Source: Microcystis aeruginosa Ma_MB_S_20031200_S102
GTDB lineage: Bacteria; Cyanobacteriota; Cyanobacteriia; Cyanobacteriales; Microcystaceae
Direction: 5' to 3'
Assembly: GCA_007095845.1 (NCBI GenBank)
Contig: SFBI01000067.1
Coordinates: 1 to 64,000 of the forward strand
DNA: 64,000 bases
Shown: positions 28,780 through 38,838 of the stretch, piece after piece
Numbering within the stretch: position 1 is the first letter of the stretch
How the letters are laid out: each line of letters begins with the position of its first letter
The notes under the pieces: generated by a model
The model's database searches: none
Told to the model about the DNA's origin: nothing
What the model saw: only the letters and a program-made list of their open reading frames with translations
Translations under genes and position numbers: made by a program

Positions 28780-31005
28780 TCATGAACCAGTGTCAACTTC
28801 CCAAAGAGGTGTTACCTTTATTTCTGGGGAGAATAGCAGAGGATTACTGACAGAAAAGCTAAAAGATTTGACTTGTGGTGGTAATTTTCCTTGAAAAAAT
28901 GCCATTAATTCCTGATCATTTCTTGGTAAGTGACTAAGAATAACTCCATTAGCTGAATTATCTTGAACAAAGCGAAAATTGCCTTGAGTTCCATCGAGAT
29001 AATTAACGTTAATTATCACGGGAGGGATTCTAAAGAGTTGTTTGACTATTTTACCCAACCAAGAATATTCAAATTTAACTTGAACACGAGTAATCCTACT
29101 ATTACGAGTAGGTAATTCATAGACTTGATCCCAAGTAATATTAGTAGTCTCTCCTAGAGGGGTTGGACTGCAACGACTGACTTTTTGTTTTTCTAAAAGA
29201 TAAAAGTTGGTTTTGATTGCGGGGACTTGGAAGGGCGAATTTACCGAGTCAAGTTGATAATTACAAACCACATAGGAAAAGGCTTTAGGTTCATCAAAAA
29301 AAGGATGTCTGCCATCAATAGCTTGAAAGTGATAAATCAGATAATCTCTGGGAGATTGAGATAAGCTTTGATAATTTAGTTCATCCAGTTTTTCTGTATA
29401 AGCAGAATAGGATTGAATAATCGGCCGCGGTTTCCAATTAAGCTGATTGCCCGGAATAAGTGAAAATTCCCAGGGAATTATATCAATAGTTTTACCTTGC
29501 ACTTTTTCCAGCACAGAATCGGGTATTTTGGTAGCGGTAGCAATGACTTGTAAATTTTTAGTTGTACTTCTTTCACCTCGCATTTTTAATTCTGTGGGAT
29601 TAAGCATAGAGGAAATGACAACCCCAATATTATTAGCCACTCTATCGGGACTGAAATTACTCCACTGGCGAGCATTTTCCAATATAGTCCAATTAGGACT
29701 AGAGGTAATAATAATACATCCCAAAAAAATTATTCCCCAAGCATAATAAGCAATTTTCTTAAACCGAGATTTTTTAATAATTGTTGTATAGAGAGAAGCT
29801 AAGAGAATAACCACAAGTGTAAAAACAACAACGTGAGCATCTTGCCTAACGAATCCATGCTTAAATGATAAAAACACAGGAAAAATATAGGCAATAGCCA
29901 GACTAATTTTTTGATCCATAATTGCCAGCGACATTAAAAGCAAACTTAAGGCAAAGCAGAGCAAAGCAATTAGTAAATGTGGGTAATTTCCTACAATACT
30001 CATCGCAGTAGAATAACCAGAAGAAATTTGCCAAGAATTGCTTAAATATCCCAGGAGAGAGGGAAAATTATTTAGATTAATTGTTTGAAGTAGAAGTAAC
30101 CCATAAAGCCCATAAAATACTAACAGAGGTAACAAGTTAAGTAAGTGATTCTGATTAAATAGAAGATAGATTTTGCCTTTGATCCCCCCTGCATCCCTTA
30201 ATAAGGGCGGTGCCGATAGGCGGGCAGATCTGACGATAAACCAGAGAGTTAAAGCCACTCCTCCAGCAATGCAAAGATTAACTATAATGTGGATAAAGGC
30301 TCGGTTATAAGACGCTGGATGGAGAAAAATAAAGGCGATGGAAGGAATGGTTAAAGTTAAGTTGATACTGGCGATAATATTTTTTATAACTATCGATGAT
30401 GACTTCTGAAAATATCCCCGAACAATATTAACGATTATGTAGATAAACAGGCTGCCCGCTAGATAAATTCCTAAAGTTAGTTTCGTGAGTATAGAGAACC
30501 CAGTGATCATGCCAATAGCTATAGCTAAATAGTTGATGTACTTTTGAAAAAAGTTATCAAAAGACATTAGTATCAGGAGGATAAATATCATCTGATAATC
30601 AACGGTAAAGCCGATACTGTTGTAGGGATTTCCTACTAGAGTAGCAAAAATAATTGACAGCACAAAAACTATTTGATTGCTATAGCTTTTAATAAATAAT
30701 AATCTGAGAATAACCACCGCTAATAGACAAAGGTGTATCAACCAGCGAAAATAGATAATTTGGGAAAAGTTGTGGTTTAAAGATGTGCCATGAACCAGAT
30801 AGCCTAGGGATCCATAGGTAAAGATAATATCTTGTCCAAAAATTAACTGTTTATGGGCAGCATCACTAATGGCAAAAGCCCAAGAAGCATCTAAACCAAT
30901 TTCTAGCCAATCAATAATAGGCAAATTTGCCAAAAAAAAGTAGGCGGTAATGATAATTAGTATTCCCTTGACGACTACAGGTGAATCCAGAGATCTTTTT
31001 TGCAT
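28780..31005 (-). CDS. Large polytopic membrane protein of glycan cluster
   Basis: A 741-residue protein with roughly 10-12 hydrophobic segments in the first ~440 residues (ILIIITAYFFLANLPIIDWL at the start) and a soluble C-terminal domain of about 280 residues (VIPWEFSLIPGNQLNWKPRP...). This layout is typical of GT-C-type glycosyltransferases or related polysaccharide assembly proteins, but no diagnostic motif was found. It follows the epimerase gene by 10 bp in the same direction and belongs to the same cluster. The substrate is unknown. Confidence 0.7.
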   Translation of the reverse strand: MQKRSLDSPVVVKGILIIITAYFFLANLPIIDWLEIGLDASWAFAISDAAHKQLIFGQDIIFTYGSLGYLVHGTSLNHNFSQIIYFRWLIHLCLLAVVILRLLFIKSYSNQIVFVLSIIFATLVGNPYNSIGFTVDYQMIFILLILMSFDNFFQKYINYLAIAIGMITGFSILTKLTLGIYLAGSLFIYIIVNIVRGYFQKSSSIVIKNIIASINLTLTIPSIAFIFLHPASYNRAFIHIIVNLCIAGGVALTLWFIVRSARLSAPPLLRDAGGIKGKIYLLFNQNHLLNLLPLLVFYGLYGLLLLQTINLNNFPSLLGYLSNSWQISSGYSTAMSIVGNYPHLLIALLCFALSLLLMSLAIMDQKISLAIAYIFPVFLSFKHGFVRQDAHVVVFTLVVILLASLYTTIIKKSRFKKIAYYAWGIIFLGCIIITSSPNWTILENARQWSNFSPDRVANNIGVVISSMLNPTELKMRGERSTTKNLQVIATATKIPDSVLEKVQGKTIDIIPWEFSLIPGNQLNWKPRPIIQSYSAYTEKLDELNYQSLSQSPRDYLIYHFQAIDGRHPFFDEPKAFSYVVCNYQLDSVNSPFQVPAIKTNFYLLEKQKVSRCSPTPLGETTNITWDQVYELPTRNSRITRVQVKFEYSWLGKIVKQLFRIPPVIINVNYLDGTQGNFRFVQDNSANGVILSHLPRNDQELMAFFQGKLPPQVKSFSFSVSNPLLFSPEIKVTPLWEVDTGS

Positions 31006-31015
31006 AATTTTTGAG

Positions 31016-32086
31016 TTAAAAAATACCTTTTAATTCCTTCTCGTGATTATGAATCCAATCAAAAATATCTTGGATTAATTTTCTACCGTCTCGCTGGGGT
31101 TGCCATCCAGTTATAGAACTGATTTTGCGAGAATCAGTGATAAAAATTGGCATATCTCCAGTGCGATTTTCGGGAACTGCCTCAATCATTATACTATTGC
31201 CCGTGACTTCTTGACATAGTTTTGTGGTTTCATAAAGGGACAAGGAAAAATCTTGCCCACCCCCCACATTAAAAGTCTGCCCTTTGAACTGTTCTAAATT
31301 AGCAATCTGAATATCGATTAAATCGAGTAAATCAGCTACATGAAGAAAATCTCTAATCTGTTTCCCTGTACCCCCATAACCGATATATTTTAAGGACTTC
31401 TGAAAGTAATGATTAGCCACCCAAAGGGCAAAAACTCCCTGATCAACTTTTCCCATCTGCCAAGGACCGGTTAAAACTCCACAGCGATTAATTAAAGTTC
31501 TTAATCCGTAGGCATCCCCATATTCATTAATAATCAATTCCGATGCTAACTTAGTGGAACCGTAGAGAGAACGGGGCAAATCTAAGGGAAATTGTTCACT
31601 GATACCAAAAGCAGAAACCCCAGGTAAATTTTGCTGTTCAGATAACTGAAAACGAGTATCTGTTTCTGTATAGTTTAATTGATTAAGATAGGCAATGGGA
31701 TAAACTCTGCTGGTGGAGAGAAAAATAAAATCTGCTTGGGTTTGTCTAGCTAATTCTAAACAGTTAATCGTTCCAATTAAGTTTGTTTGCAAAACATAGC
31801 CAGGGGAAGTATAACCAGCTAAAACGGAAGGTTCTGCCGAACATTCTAGGATTAAATCCACTGGCAAAGCGGATGCTTCTAAGTCTTCCGCATTTCTGAC
31901 ATCTCCATGAACAAATTCAATTCCCGCCTGTTTAAGACGGGGAATATTTAATTCAGAACCGCGACGTTTTAAGTTATCTAAGGCGATAATTTTCCAGTCG
32001 GGATAGAGTTGGGCTAATCCTAAACCTAAAGAACTGCCCACAAAACCCGCACCGCCAGTAATTAACACTTGCCTAGTCATCAACAA
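31016..32086 (-). CDS. NAD-dependent sugar epimerase (CDP-paratose 2-epimerase-like)
   Basis: A 356-residue short-chain dehydrogenase/reductase. It has the NAD-binding GGAGFVGSS loop at the N-terminus, DNLKRRGSEL after the second strand, a catalytic YGSTK motif (RSLYGSTKLASE), and the NVGGGQDFSLSL/NRTGDMP region found in CDP-paratose and CDP-tyvelose epimerases. It interconverts or epimerises a nucleotide sugar for a surface glycan. The first ATG or the third codon could be the start. The neighbours are a second epimerase and a glycosyltransferase. Confidence 0.82.
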   Translation of the reverse strand: MLMTRQVLITGGAGFVGSSLGLGLAQLYPDWKIIALDNLKRRGSELNIPRLKQAGIEFVHGDVRNAEDLEASALPVDLILECSAEPSVLAGYTSPGYVLQTNLIGTINCLELARQTQADFIFLSTSRVYPIAYLNQLNYTETDTRFQLSEQQNLPGVSAFGISEQFPLDLPRSLYGSTKLASELIINEYGDAYGLRTLINRCGVLTGPWQMGKVDQGVFALWVANHYFQKSLKYIGYGGTGKQIRDFLHVADLLDLIDIQIANLEQFKGQTFNVGGGQDFSLSLYETTKLCQEVTGNSIMIEAVPENRTGDMPIFITDSRKISSITGWQPQRDGRKLIQDIFDWIHNHEKELKGIF

Positions 32087-32107
32087 TACTCCACTAGATA
32101 ATAATTA

Positions 32108-33379
32108 TCAACCCACTTGGTTCTTTTTCTGTTTGCGCTTATAGTCGCCTCGAGAAAGGTGTTTTTCTAACCAAATAGAGAGAACTATAAATAAATAACG
32201 ACTACCCATTTCCTTGAGTTTTAACTTGGAAATCCCCGTGGTACGATTGCGCCAAGTGATAGGAATTGTCGTGTAGGAATATCCTCGCACGATTGCTTTT
32301 AAGGGCATCTCTACTGTTAAGTTAAAATGGTGAGATAGTAGAGGTGAGATTCCTTCGATAACCTCCTTACGATAGATTTTAAAAGCGTTAGTGGTATCAT
32401 TAAATTTTAGCCCAAATAAAACTTGAATGAAGAGATTAGCCAAACGATTAACGATTAACTTGTGTATGGGATAATCAATAACTTTTCCTCCCTTGATAAA
32501 ACGAGAACCAAAAACGCAATCGTAGCCTTCTTGCAGTTTATAATAATAGTCCACCATGTTATCAGGAGAGTCGGAATTATCTGCCATTACTACTGCCACT
32601 GCATCACCGCTAAAATTTTCTAATCCACAGCGCACCGCAAAACCAAAACCATTGGGATAATAGTTATTGATGTAGCGAATACGGGGATTTTCTTGGTTGA
32701 TTTTTTGCAGAACTGCTTCGGTTTTATCTTTGCTATTATCATTAACCACTAGGATTTCATAATCAATTTTATCCTCTTCTAAACGTTCAGATATTAAGTG
32801 AGTGGTGCTTTCGATGCAATCTTCTTCGTTGTAGGCAGGAATAACTATTGATAGGGTTTTTATCCCATGTTTATCCCTTGATTGACGTGGGTGAGAGTAA
32901 CCGTCCATCTCGAAAGCTGGTGCTAATCCTTCGGGATAGTACATTTCTGTCTCATTAGTCCTATTCTTAGGTTTAAAAATCAGGCTATCACTGGCGACAT
33001 AATTAATACTAGCTCCCACTAAAACCCCAATCATTGTGTTAACTCCGTGGCTAACTCCTAACCAGTTTAAGAAGGGAAATATCAAGAAAACTCGCAGTAA
33101 AACTGCTAAACCCGCCGAGAGATGATAGAGAGGAAGTTGTATCAAAATCACATCTCTAATTGTCCAATCTCCCCCAGTCCACACCCAGATTCTATAGATA
33201 AAGAAACTGGCAATCAAAGATATTTCTATAGAGATAACGTTGGCAACATTTTCCAGAATTGGGGTATTGAATCCCAAGTCGTCAATGAGCCAATAAATTA
33301 AGAATAAGTTGATTAGAAATGCCACTCCCCCAGCGATGAGAAATCGGAAAATTTTATTGTTGTAGATTTTAGTTAACAT
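32108..33379 (-). CDS. GtrA-GT2 fusion: membrane flippase-like domain plus glycosyltransferase
   Basis: A 423-residue protein. Residues ~5-145 form a GtrA-like four-helix membrane domain (FRFLIAGGVAFLINLFLIYW, later GVLVGASINYVASDSLIFKP). Residues ~165-400 are a family-2 glycosyltransferase (LSIVIPAYNEEDCIEST, LVVNDNSKDKTEAVL, VVMADNSDSPDN as the DxD-like region). Such enzymes transfer a sugar to a polyprenyl-phosphate carrier, and GtrA may flip it. GtrA more often sits alone or at the C-terminus. Here it leads the protein. Confidence 0.85.
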   Translation of the reverse strand: MLTKIYNNKIFRFLIAGGVAFLINLFLIYWLIDDLGFNTPILENVANVISIEISLIASFFIYRIWVWTGGDWTIRDVILIQLPLYHLSAGLAVLLRVFLIFPFLNWLGVSHGVNTMIGVLVGASINYVASDSLIFKPKNRTNETEMYYPEGLAPAFEMDGYSHPRQSRDKHGIKTLSIVIPAYNEEDCIESTTHLISERLEEDKIDYEILVVNDNSKDKTEAVLQKINQENPRIRYINNYYPNGFGFAVRCGLENFSGDAVAVVMADNSDSPDNMVDYYYKLQEGYDCVFGSRFIKGGKVIDYPIHKLIVNRLANLFIQVLFGLKFNDTTNAFKIYRKEVIEGISPLLSHHFNLTVEMPLKAIVRGYSYTTIPITWRNRTTGISKLKLKEMGSRYLFIVLSIWLEKHLSRGDYKRKQKKNQVG

Positions 33380-33568
33380 AATAGTCTCTTAAATATGCTC
33401 TGGTTTAGTTTTTTAGGTCAACATTGCTACTAATAACATCACTAATGTCCTCTGGTTAACTAATTAACAGAGTCCCTCAATTACTAGCAGTATATTTGGC
33501 TAAAAATTACTTTTGTAACGAGGGAAAACTAGCAGATAAAAACTGATCAAAATAATTCTTAATTTGCC
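33380..33568. other. Intergenic gap in the glycan cluster
   Basis: A 189-bp non-coding gap with no hairpin or repeat that I can support. The genes on both sides run in the same direction, so a secondary promoter here is possible. Confidence 0.4.
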
Positions 33569-34636
33569 CTAAGTCCAACGGCTAACGTTTTGACTAAAAA
33601 TCTCTTTGAGAATATCTGTTACTGTGTAGGTTAACTGCCAATCAGGATAATGATTTTTAAACTTACTCACATCAGAAATCCACCAGATATGATCACCAAT
33701 GCGATTAGTCTCTACATACTGCCAGTTTAACTTTTTATCCGCAATCGCTTCACATTCTTGAATAGCTTCTAACATGGAACAATTACTCAAGCGACTACCA
33801 CCGATATTATAAACTTCTGCTACTTGCGGAGTCTGATAAAAATGATAGAAAGCATTGACCAGATCGTAACTATGAATATTATCCCGTACCTGCTTACCCT
33901 TATACCCATAAATACTGTATTCTTTGCCAATCATCGTACATTTCATTAAGTAGGATAAAAACCCGTGTAATTGGGTTCCCGAATGACTTGGACCGGTTAA
34001 ACAACCACCGCGAAAAGAGGCAGTTTTCATCTCAAAATAACGCCCGTATTCCTGGACTAACACATCCGCTGCCACTTTCGAGGCACCAAACAAAGAATGT
34101 TTACAAGCATCAATACTCATCAACTCGTCAATACCTTGAGCAAAATAGGGATGATTTTCCGAGATTTCCCAACGCAATTCTTTTTCTACTAAAGGTAATT
34201 CATTCGGTCTATCCCCGTAAACTTTATTGGTGGAACAAAAAATAAATACTGCTTGGGGACAGTGTTGACGAGTATTTTCTAATAAAACTAAAGTTCCGTT
34301 AGCATTGACACTAAAATCCATATAGGGATCCTTAGCTGCCCAATCGTGGGAAGGTTGCGCCGCCGTGTGGATAATTAAGGATATATCATGACTATAGGTT
34401 TTAAATATAGCTGCAATAGCTTCATGATCGCGAATATCTACAGCGTGGTGAATGTATTTATCCCCGTAATCTTGGGATAATTTGGCTCGATTCCACTCCG
34501 TTGAAGCGTCTTCGCCAAAAAATACCTGACGCATATTATTATCGATGCCAACGACAGTATAACCCCGATCACAAAAAAACCTCACTGATTCGGAACCAAT
34601 TAAACCAGCAGAACCGGTTACTAGAACGATCACCAT
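33569..34636 (-). CDS. NAD-dependent epimerase, CDP-paratose 2-epimerase-like
   Basis: The ATG at 34636 ([20 protein letters not shown]) gives the correct family N-terminus. A longer in-frame start would overlap coaX and add 31 unsupported residues. The product is 355 residues. NAD loop [24 protein letters not shown], the [11 protein letters not shown] segment and [15 protein letters not shown] match the CDP-paratose/tyvelose epimerase group. The catalytic Tyr-Lys pair (YxxxK) is not obvious: the expected region reads [10 protein letters not shown], with Phe where Tyr is usual. It probably makes an activated deoxysugar for the envelope. Confidence 0.8.
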   Translation of the reverse strand: MVIVLVTGSAGLIGSESVRFFCDRGYTVVGIDNNMRQVFFGEDASTEWNRAKLSQDYGDKYIHHAVDIRDHEAIAAIFKTYSHDISLIIHTAAQPSHDWAAKDPYMDFSVNANGTLVLLENTRQHCPQAVFIFCSTNKVYGDRPNELPLVEKELRWEISENHPYFAQGIDELMSIDACKHSLFGASKVAADVLVQEYGRYFEMKTASFRGGCLTGPSHSGTQLHGFLSYLMKCTMIGKEYSIYGYKGKQVRDNIHSYDLVNAFYHFYQTPQVAEVYNIGGSRLSNCSMLEAIQECEAIADKKLNWQYVETNRIGDHIWWISDVSKFKNHYPDWQLTYTVTDILKEIFSQNVSRWT

Positions 34637-34706
34637 AACTATATCCTGAATTTTTTGCCTAGTTGTTGAGAAATTTGCCAAGTTGAGAAAACTTTCCCCG
34701 ACTTTA

Positions 34707-35486
34707 CTAGATAGGTTCGCCTTTGTCAATTAAACAGGAGGATATCCCCTTAATTGCGGCAATTCCCTCAAAAATTATCGTCTTATCCACTAGGAGCGAT
34801 TTAATGGCGTTTTCTTGCCAGTAATCCCTAATTAAGTCCCCATCTCCCCCCGTTAAAATTATCCTGCTCTCTGGATATAAATTTAACCATTCCCAACTAA
34901 ATTTTTCTATTCCCGCCAAAATTGTATAAATTATCCCACTTCTTATACTTTCTGCTGTTTCTTTTGCCCACATCTGAGGTAGTCTTTCCGATAAGGACAC
35001 CTCTGGTAAGGCTGCCGTCCGTTCCCTTAAACTGGCTAATTGCACCTTTAACCCGGGTAAAATTGCCCCCCCCACTAGCTTTTTATCCCTATCCACTCCC
35101 GTAAAAGTTAAAGCTGTTCCCGCATCGATGACTAAACAGGGAAATCCGTATTTTTTTCCCGCACCTAAGACAGCTAAAGCTCGATCAATGCCGAATGTTG
35201 GATATGAATCTAGTAAAGGAATATCTTTTAAAGTAATTATCCGTAAATTGCCATAATTTGCCCATAATTCTCTTTGGCTAGGAACCACAGAAGCGACAAC
35301 CAATGCACAGTTACATTTATTTGTCAAGAGTTTAGGGAAAATTTGTTGTAAAAATTCATCATCTAGGGGTTCTCTCAGGTGGGGAGTATCGAGACAAGCT
35401 AACAGGGTTTGACCGCGAAAATACCCCCAATGTAGGCGAGAATTGCCGATCATCAACCCTATCCAGTCAGTATCTTGCTCAGTCAT
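34707..35486 (-). CDS. coaX: Type III pantothenate kinase
   Basis: A 259-residue ASKHA-fold kinase. Recognised by [14 protein letters not shown] (phosphate loop), [27 protein letters not shown] and [20 protein letters not shown]. It phosphorylates pantothenate, the first step of coenzyme A synthesis, and needs a monovalent cation. Cyanobacterial versions are divergent in the first motif (GNSR rather than GNT), as here. It heads the minus-strand run that continues into the epimerase gene 70 bp downstream. Confidence 0.92.
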   Translation of the reverse strand: MTEQDTDWIGLMIGNSRLHWGYFRGQTLLACLDTPHLREPLDDEFLQQIFPKLLTNKCNCALVVASVVPSQRELWANYGNLRIITLKDIPLLDSYPTFGIDRALAVLGAGKKYGFPCLVIDAGTALTFTGVDRDKKLVGGAILPGLKVQLASLRERTAALPEVSLSERLPQMWAKETAESIRSGIIYTILAGIEKFSWEWLNLYPESRIILTGGDGDLIRDYWQENAIKSLLVDKTIIFEGIAAIKGISSCLIDKGEPI

Positions 35487-35819
35487 TTAGTTAGTGGAAA
35501 TTATGAATTGGGGTGTGGGGAAGTGGGGAAGTGGGGAAGTGGGGAAGTGGGGAAGTGGGGGGGGGAATTATGAATTATGAATTATGAATTGGGGTGTGGG
35601 GTGTGGGGTGTGGGGAGAATAAACAAAATAATCTTCTGTCTCCTAACTACTAACTCCTATCTCGGAGTCTCCTGTCTCGGAGTCTCTCGATGGCTTCAAG
35701 ATAGTTGATATTCGGGGGAATTATCTAGAAATCATGACACAAGTTTTTTATATGGTTGAGCAGGCAAGAGATAATATAACCTATGTATAGAATTTAACAA
35801 AAAATCTGGTTAACGGACA
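35487..35819. repeat. Intergenic tandem-repeat block
   Basis: Contains about five copies of GGGGAAGT (around 35517-35560), then ATTATGA(A) units, then GGGGTGT units (35592-35614). These low-complexity blocks also occur near 25220 and 63350. No gene is seen. The divergent promoters of coaX and the M16 peptidase must lie here. Confidence 0.8.
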
Positions 35820-37097
35820 TTGATCAAGTCGATAGCGCAGTGTCAAACAAGTTCTTTTCCCGCTCAGGTATGGCAATTAGATCACGGCTTAACCGTAATT
35901 CATCAGTACTTACCCGTGACTCCTGTGGTGGTAGTAGATGTGTGGGTGAAAGCAGGTGCGATCGCTGAACCCGATCCATGGTTAGGTATGGCCCATTTTC
36001 TCGAACACATGATCTTTAAGGGGACGAAAAAACTTCCCCCCGGACTCTTCGACTATTTAATCGAAAATTGTGGCGGAATGACCAACGCTGCCACCAGTCA
36101 CGATTACGCGCACTTCTATCTCACCACCAGTGCGGATCAAATTGAACATACCCTACCCCATCTGGCCGAAATTCTCCTCCATGCTGAGATTGACGATGAA
36201 GAATTCTATCGGGAAAAAGATGTAGTCTTAGAAGAATTACGGGCCTGTTATGATGATCCCGATTGGATTGCCTACCAAACCCTCTGCGGAAGTATCTATC
36301 AAAACCATCCCTACGGACGCTCTATTTTAGGCGATCAACCCCGTTTAGAGCAATTAACCCCCAATCAAATGCGCTGTTTCCATCGCACCTATTATCAACC
36401 AGAAAATATGTGTGTGGCGATTATCGGGGGAATTGAACCCCAACCAGCTTTAGAAATTATCCGGCAATCTTTTCGGGAATTTCCCGTCCCCTCGGAATCC
36501 CCTGCGAATCCAGTGGCTGCCGAACCCCCCATGATCGAAATTCGTCGCTCCCAAGTATATTTACCCCATCTAGAACATTCTCGTCTCTTGATGGGATGGA
36601 CTGGACCAGGATGCGATCGCCTAGAAGATGCCTTTGGATTAGACGTGCTTTCGGTAATTCTTGCTGGGGGACGCTGTTCGCGGTTAGTGCGACAGCTGCG
36701 GGAAGAAGCGCAAATCGTCCTCGATATTAACAGTAATTTTTCCCTGCAACGAGATTCCAGTCTCTTTACCATCGGCGCTTGGCTATCTAGCTCACAAATC
36801 GGGACAATTGAAGCTATTATCTGTGAACATCTCCAACATCTGCACGATCATCCCGTCACCCCCGCAGAATTACACCGCACTCAACAGTTATTAGCTAACG
36901 ATTACATTTTCTCCACAGAAACCCCGGGCCAATTAGCCGGACTCTATGGATATTATCAAACCCTGAGAGCTGCCGACCTAGCAACGATCTATCCCCAAGT
37001 TATCGAAAGTTTGCAACCGTCAGATCTCCAGCGTCTGGCTCGTCAGTATCTCTCCCCAGAGCGATATGCTATTACAATAATGCAACCCCATGAATAA
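35820..37097 (+). CDS. M16 zinc peptidase, catalytic subunit
   Basis: A 425-residue protein, probably starting at TTG (35820) because no suitable ATG precedes the conserved region. The inverted zinc motif HxxEH is intact (H59-F-L-E-H63 in AHFLEHMIFKGTKK), with the downstream Glu in DVVLEELRACYDDP. This family degrades peptides or processes precursors as heterodimers. The next gene (3-bp gap) encodes the motif-less partner, so the two form an operon and a heterodimer. Confidence 0.9.
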   Translation: MIKSIAQCQTSSFPAQVWQLDHGLTVIHQYLPVTPVVVVDVWVKAGAIAEPDPWLGMAHFLEHMIFKGTKKLPPGLFDYLIENCGGMTNAATSHDYAHFYLTTSADQIEHTLPHLAEILLHAEIDDEEFYREKDVVLEELRACYDDPDWIAYQTLCGSIYQNHPYGRSILGDQPRLEQLTPNQMRCFHRTYYQPENMCVAIIGGIEPQPALEIIRQSFREFPVPSESPANPVAAEPPMIEIRRSQVYLPHLEHSRLLMGWTGPGCDRLEDAFGLDVLSVILAGGRCSRLVRQLREEAQIVLDINSNFSLQRDSSLFTIGAWLSSSQIGTIEAIICEHLQHLHDHPVTPAELHRTQQLLANDYIFSTETPGQLAGLYGYYQTLRAADLATIYPQVIESLQPSDLQRLARQYLSPERYAITIMQPHE

Positions 37098-37100
37098 ACG

Positions 37101-38360
37101 ATGTCCGCTTCCCCCATTCACCGCTTAATCTTAGAAAATGGCATCACCCTTTTAGTGGTGGAAAATACGGCCGTGGAGTTAGTTGCAGGGAGGATTTTTC
37201 TCAAAAATGCGGGTACTCGTTGGGAAAAAACCGAAAAAGCGGGTTTATTTCGTCTGTTGGCCGTGCTGCTCACCAAAGGTACAGAAAAGTTATCTTCCCT
37301 AGAAATTGCTGATCGAGTTGAGTCCACTGGGGCCGGTTTAAGTGCGGACACGGGGACCGATTATTTTGTGGTTAGTTTAAAGACTGTTACCAAGGATTTT
37401 CTAGACATACTGCGTCTAGCGGCGGAAATTATTCGTTTTCCCAGTTTTCCACCCCCAGAAATCGAATTAGAGAAAAATCTCACCCGTCAAAGCATTCGCT
37501 CTCAATTGGAACAGCCTTTTAATGTAGCTTTTAATCAATTACGCGCCGCTATGTACCCGGATCATCCCTATGGTATGTCTTTATTGGGTACGGAGGCAAC
37601 GGTTTCGCAATTGCAACGGGATGATCTGCTGGCCTATCATAGTCGCTTTTTCCGTCCCGATAACTTGGTAATTAGTCTTTCTGGCCGTATTACCCTAGAG
37701 CAAGCAGTAAAAGCAGTGACGGAAATTTTTGGCAGTTGGTCAATTCCTGATCTTCCTTTATCTAGTTTACCTCCAGCCGCTTTTGATTTTCAGCCCACCT
37801 GTTTAACTACCGTCCAAGCTAGTCAACAGGCGATCGTTATGTTAGGATACCCCGGGTCCTCTGTACAAGAGGATGATTATGCCGTTTTAAAATTATTGAG
37901 TACCTATCTGGGGAATGGCTTATCTAGTCGTTTATTCGTGGAATTGCGAGAAAAACGGGGATTAGCCTACGATGTTTCTGCTTTTTATCCCACCCGTCTC
38001 GATTCTTCCCAATTTGTCATTTATATGGGAACTGCACCCCAAAACACAGCGATCGCAGTGTCGGGATTGCGTCAGGAAGCAGAAAGGTTATATAAAGTAA
38101 CTTTGAGTGAGGAGGAGTTACAGTCAGCTAAAAATAAGTTATTGGGTCAATATGCTCTCGGTAAACAAACTAACGCCGAAATCGCTCAATTATACGGTTG
38201 GTATGAAAGCCTAGGTTTGGGGATTGAATTTGATCGCACTTTCCTGGATTCTATTAATCAGATTACTCCCGAACAAGCGCGATCGGTAGCCAGTAAATAT
38301 TTTCAAAATCCTTACATTTCTTTAGTCGGTCCAGAAAATGCGATCAACGAAATTCTCTAG
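37101..38360 (+). CDS. M16 peptidase-like non-catalytic subunit
   Basis: A 419-residue M16-fold protein. The position of the HxxEH zinc motif reads GLFRLLAVLLTKGTEK, so it is not catalytic. It keeps the typical C-terminal SRLFVELREKRGLAYDVSAF segment that completes the active site of the partner. It begins 3 bp after the catalytic subunit's stop. Confidence 0.9.
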   Translation: MSASPIHRLILENGITLLVVENTAVELVAGRIFLKNAGTRWEKTEKAGLFRLLAVLLTKGTEKLSSLEIADRVESTGAGLSADTGTDYFVVSLKTVTKDFLDILRLAAEIIRFPSFPPPEIELEKNLTRQSIRSQLEQPFNVAFNQLRAAMYPDHPYGMSLLGTEATVSQLQRDDLLAYHSRFFRPDNLVISLSGRITLEQAVKAVTEIFGSWSIPDLPLSSLPPAAFDFQPTCLTTVQASQQAIVMLGYPGSSVQEDDYAVLKLLSTYLGNGLSSRLFVELREKRGLAYDVSAFYPTRLDSSQFVIYMGTAPQNTAIAVSGLRQEAERLYKVTLSEEELQSAKNKLLGQYALGKQTNAEIAQLYGWYESLGLGIEFDRTFLDSINQITPEQARSVASKYFQNPYISLVGPENAINEIL

Positions 38361-38619
38361 GTAGTCGCGCAAAATTAATTTCCTAGTCAAGACAGGAGAT
38401 AGGAGTCAGGAGATAGGAGTCAGGAGATAGGAGATAGGTTTTAGGTGTTGGGGTTTTAGGGTTTTGGGGTTTTAGTTGAAATTCCCCATTTCCCCATTTC
38501 CCTAACCCCCGCTCCCATCTCATAGACAGTCTCAACGAGTAATTTAGATAGTCAACAGCTTAGTTAAAAACATCAAAAAGCAGCAACAAGAAACTATTGC
38601 CGCTGCTATTTTTGATTAA
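38361..38619. repeat. Intergenic repeats after the M16 operon
   Basis: 38363-38397 is an inverted copy of a dispersed motif ending in a TTTTGC.CGACTAC pattern (also near 47950 and 60770). It is followed by several GGAGATA/GGAGTCA units and GGGGTTTTAG units. There is no gene. Confidence 0.7.
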
Positions 38620-38691
38620 CTCCCCGGGTGGGATTCGAACCTACGACCAATCGGTTAACAGCCGACCGCTCTACCACTGAGCTACCGAGGA
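38620..38691 (-). tRNA. trnN: tRNA-Asn (GTT)
   Basis: 72 nt including discriminator G. The minus strand folds as a cloverleaf: acceptor TCCTCGG/CCGGGGA, D-arm GCTCAGTGGTAGAGC, anticodon loop CTGTTAA (GTT), T-arm with GGTTCGAATCC. CCA is not encoded. Confidence 0.96.
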
Positions 38692-38838
38692 AAGCTACTC
38701 ACAATTAACAATTATAATCATAAGTCCCTCAATAATGCAAGTGTTTTCTGGATTTTTTCTCAAAAAAATTTCCGGTGCCGGTAGCGGTGGGCGGAGAATC
38801 CACTATTGTGGAGATAAGGACACCATTAAGTCTAGTCT

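Noticed and set aside
36395-36772. 125-codon minus-strand frame
   Set aside because: Antisense shadow of the M16 catalytic subunit.
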